This document shows positions 50,515-52,541 of a stretch of 52,541 nucleotides of DNA, piece after piece (position 1 is the stretch's first letter; each line of letters opens with the position of its first letter). The translations under genes were made by a program, and so were the position numbers. Under the pieces are notes generated by a model that made no database searches, had not been told where the DNA came from, and was given only the letters and a program-made list of their open reading frames with translations. Where the stretch lies: NCBI GenBank assembly GCA_037139735.1, contig JBAXFU010000011.1:1-52541 (forward strand), given 5' to 3'. Source of the stretch: UBA2402 sp037139735 (GTDB taxonomy: Bacteria > Planctomycetota > Phycisphaerae > Phycisphaerales > UBA1924).

Positions 50515-52002
50515 ATGAACTTCAGAACCGCGCTGCTTGCCGCCATTCTCACGCTCGGCCTCGCCATGGCGGCGTGGTTCCTGCTGGCTCCGCCCAAGAC
50601 CGGCTCCTCCGGCCAGACGGCCACGCTGCCGGAGTGGCTCCAGCGGCTCGAGCATTCGCCGGTCATGGGCATCAGCGTGAAGTCCGCCGGTGGCGTGGCG
50701 TTGGCGGTCGAGGCGATCCCCACCGAGTGGGCGTTGCCGCCTGGATTCCTGCTCAGGGAACCCGGGCAACCCGCGTGGCCGGTCGACGACGCCCGCGTGC
50801 GGAGTGCAACGCGGCTGCTGCGCGAGGCCGTCCGCGACGCCAAGCCCGTGGCGTCGTCGGGCTTCGCGCCCGGCACGGTCGCGACGTGGTCGGCGGCGCC
50901 CGCATCGGGCCGGGTGGTCTTCAGCGAGCGTTCGACGTGGCTGGGCGGTCAGGCGTTGGTGCAGGTGGAAGGTGGCGAGGGAACCCTGCGGATTTCCGCC
51001 GACGTGGCGCGCCTCTTCGAGCCCGAATCGCTCCGCGCCTGGCGCAACCCGGGGGTGTTCGCCGGCGCCTCGGTGGCGGACGGCGCGGAGGTGAAACTCG
51101 AATCGATTCGCGGCACGGTGCTGCTCAAGAAGTCGTCGGGCCGCTGGGGCCTGCCGGAAGCGAGGATTCCCGCCGACCCCGACCGCGTGGCGCCGCTACT
51201 CCGCTCGTGCGCGGCCCTTTCGGCGTCGCGGCTCATCGGTCCGCCCGACTCGGACGTCGCGGCGAAGACCACGCCCACGCTGATCGCGACGGTTCGCTCG
51301 ACGCTCACGCGGGCGAACGCTTCGGGCGAGGTGGAGCGATCGTCACTGGTGCAGGAACTTCGCGTGCTGGGAGCGGGCGACGCTTCGGGCGCGTCGCTCA
51401 TGGCGGTGGCGACCGTTCGCCGCGAAGGGGATGACACGCCGCTGTGGGGGCCGATGGCGATGCTCGTGGCGCCGGGCGATCTGACGCCGCTGGAGATCGA
51501 CGCGGGCACGGTGGCGCTTCGGACGGCGCTCGAGTTGCCCGCTGCGGAGTTGACGCGGTTCGCGTTCGGACGCATTCCCACGGGAGAGGACATGATCGAC
51601 GCGGCGGCGATGACCCCGCCGGACGGGGCGACGATCGCGAAGGGCGAGCACCCGTCGTGTCGCGTGACGCTGAGTCGCGACCTCGATTCGTGGACGCTCA
51701 AGGGCCCGCTCGCGAGCGGGCCTCGCGACGCGACGACGATCCAGCGTCTGCTGGCGCTGCTCTGCACGACGCCAGCCTCGACGATTTCGCTGGGTTCGGC
51801 CGAGGGCGTCAAGGCGTGGCTGACGATCGTGCCCGTGACGCCCCGAGGCCCCCACTGCGTGCTCGCGGCGGGCACGGGCACGGGCCCGGGGGGCAAGCGG
51901 GTGCTCGTGCTTCGTCGCGGCGGGGCGTGGTACGTCTACGCGCCGGAGGTGTCGGAGCCGGTGATCTCGCTGCTGGAGGCGTTGGTGCCCGAGGAGGGGT
52001 GA
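50515..52002 (+). CDS. DUF4340-like membrane-anchored or secreted protein
   Basis: A 495-residue protein. An N-terminal hydrophobic segment (LLAAILTLGLAMAAWFLLA) anchors or exports it. The remainder has repeated elements like VKLESIRGTVLLKKSSGRWGLPEARIPADPDRVAPLLRSCAALSASRLI, the pattern of DUF4340. These proteins often accompany GldG/ABC-2-type gliding or export operons, but none is present here. The function is unknown. It is divergent from tRNA-Pro and is followed by the family C repeat region. Confidence 0.7.
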   Translation: MNFRTALLAAILTLGLAMAAWFLLAPPKTGSSGQTATLPEWLQRLEHSPVMGISVKSAGGVALAVEAIPTEWALPPGFLLREPGQPAWPVDDARVRSATRLLREAVRDAKPVASSGFAPGTVATWSAAPASGRVVFSERSTWLGGQALVQVEGGEGTLRISADVARLFEPESLRAWRNPGVFAGASVADGAEVKLESIRGTVLLKKSSGRWGLPEARIPADPDRVAPLLRSCAALSASRLIGPPDSDVAAKTTPTLIATVRSTLTRANASGEVERSSLVQELRVLGAGDASGASLMAVATVRREGDDTPLWGPMAMLVAPGDLTPLEIDAGTVALRTALELPAAELTRFAFGRIPTGEDMIDAAAMTPPDGATIAKGEHPSCRVTLSRDLDSWTLKGPLASGPRDATTIQRLLALLCTTPASTISLGSAEGVKAWLTIVPVTPRGPHCVLAAGTGTGPGGKRVLVLRRGGAWYVYAPEVSEPVISLLEALVPEEG

Positions 52003-52143
52003 GGCGCGGTCGCCCGGCTGTGCGGGCAAGCCCCCGGCGTGATGAAGCGGATGCCATTGACGTGCCGCATTGATCGCGTTCGGCGTGGTCGTGTCGGTCC
52101 CAATCCGCGCATTTCTCCGCCAGCCCGCTTCGGGCGTCCCCTG

Positions 52144-52188
52144 GTTGAGCCGGGGTGCGCAGCGAGTCTTCGAGCAAGCCCCCGGCGG
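52144..52188. repeat. Repeat family C: left arm of a perfect 45-bp inverted repeat
   Basis: The exact reverse complement of 52351-52395, separated by 162 bases. Flanking bases (AGCCCG...GGGCGTCCC on the left; GGGACGCCCTTCGGGCT on the right) extend the symmetry imperfectly for another 20 or so. Confidence 0.92.
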
Positions 52189-52223
52189 CGGGCCGGCCAG
52201 GGCGACGTGGCGTGACGACGCGC

Positions 52224-52323
52224 ATGCCATCGACGCGTCACGTCGATGGCGTTGGGCGTCATCGCGTTCGCGAGGATGTCGTGTTGTGGTGAATGGCGTG
52301 CGGGATGCGTCGATCGTGTTCGG
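52224..52323. repeat. Repeat family C: direct repeat copy 1 (100 bp)
   Basis: Identical over 100 bases to 52442-52541. It starts ATGCCATCGACGCG, which with CGTCGATGGC forms a hairpin (CCATCGACG/CGTCGATGG). It lies between the arms of the inverted repeat. Confidence 0.92.
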
Positions 52324-52350
52324 CGTGGTGATGGCATGGCGCGTCTGGCT

Positions 52351-52395
52351 CCGCCGGGGGCTTGCTCGAAGACTCGCTGCGCACCCCGGCTCAAC
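52351..52395. repeat. Repeat family C: right arm of the 45-bp inverted repeat
   Basis: Perfect complement of 52144-52188. No open frame resembling a transposase lies between the arms. Confidence 0.92.
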
Positions 52396-52441
52396 GAAGG
52401 GACGCCCTTCGGGCTGGCGACACGCCTGGGGCGTCATGCGG

Positions 52442-52541
52442 ATGCCATCGACGCGTCACGTCGATGGCGTTGGGCGTCATCGCGTTCGCGAGGATGTCGT
52501 GTTGTGGTGAATGGCGTGCGGGATGCGTCGATCGTGTTCGG
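52442..52541. repeat. Repeat family C: direct repeat copy 2 (at least 100 bp, cut by the window end)
   Basis: Period 218 bases from copy 1. The match runs to the last base of the window, so the repeat may continue. Confidence 0.92.

Larger units (their letters stand above)
52003..52541. other. Repeat-rich gene-free stretch at the window edge
   Basis: About 540 bases with no convincing gene. It contains the 45-base inverted repeat and 100-base direct repeat listed below, plus CAAGCCCCCGGCG (52027-52039), which matches part of the inverted repeat. The region continues past the window. Confidence 0.7.

Noticed and set aside
52144..52395. Insertion sequence with terminal inverted repeats
   Set aside because: Only 162 bases lie between the arms, with no transposase frame. 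At most it is a non-autonomous element.

Overview
The window is G+C-rich bacterial DNA with densely packed genes. Many neighbouring genes share ATGA, GTGA or TTGA overlaps, and start codons other than ATG are common. No rRNA or ribosomal-protein gene fixes the taxonomy. A eukaryote-type (GT3) glycogen synthase, FHA- and GAF-linked SpoIIE phosphatases and numerous secreted proteins of unknown function fit a planctomycete, perhaps of the Phycisphaerae type. This placement is an inference.

Left part (1-21.4 kb). A Phd/VapC toxin-antitoxin pair is followed by an ALDH7-type aldehyde dehydrogenase and a divergent ribose-5-phosphate isomerase A homologue. Next comes a surface-glycan block: a CgeB-like glycosyltransferase and a GT4 enzyme on the minus strand, then a reversed-order HldE-like adenylyltransferase/kinase fusion and a GT2 enzyme on the plus strand. 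A secreted TPR-like protein, a PocR-GAF-SpoIIE phosphatase, a membrane-bound endonuclease/exonuclease/phosphatase protein, a polysaccharide flippase, a YihY/BrkB membrane protein, an RsuA/RluB pseudouridine synthase and a coiled-coil protein complete this part.

Middle (21.4-33.3 kb). A tandem array of a roughly 300 bp multi-hairpin repeat lies between convergent genes. The branched-chain amino-acid ABC operon livHMGF follows, without a binding protein, then CorA and a CoiA-like nuclease. A diverged single copy of the same repeat precedes recQ, an FHA-GAF-SpoIIE phosphatase, a Bax-inhibitor/YccA membrane protein and tRNA-Ser(UGA).

Right part (33.3-52.5 kb). Genes here are an M20 amidohydrolase, an HD-GYP phosphodiesterase, an orphan iron-type binding lipoprotein, and a three-gene system resembling Zrg zinc importers: an ABC ATPase, an FtsX permease carrying a His-Asp tract, and a DUF3299 protein. 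O6-methylguanine methyltransferase, glycogen synthase and an M42-like peptidase follow. A minus-strand operon runs rdgB-fur-rnpA-yidD-class IV aminotransferase. PfkB kinase, hemolysin III, tRNA-Ala(CGC), tRNA-Pro(CGG) and a DUF4340-like protein lead to a third repeat region at the right edge.

The least explained material is non-coding. There are three unrelated families of long structured repeats, one of which shows a compensatory base pair between distant copies. There are also many short tandem arrays at gene junctions, each with its own unit. Non-coding arrays mostly have a 13 bp period, whereas arrays inside genes have periods of 12 or 15 bp. Two in-frame arrays place repeated start codons at gene 5' ends. 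No transposase, integrase, CRISPR array or prophage was recognised.
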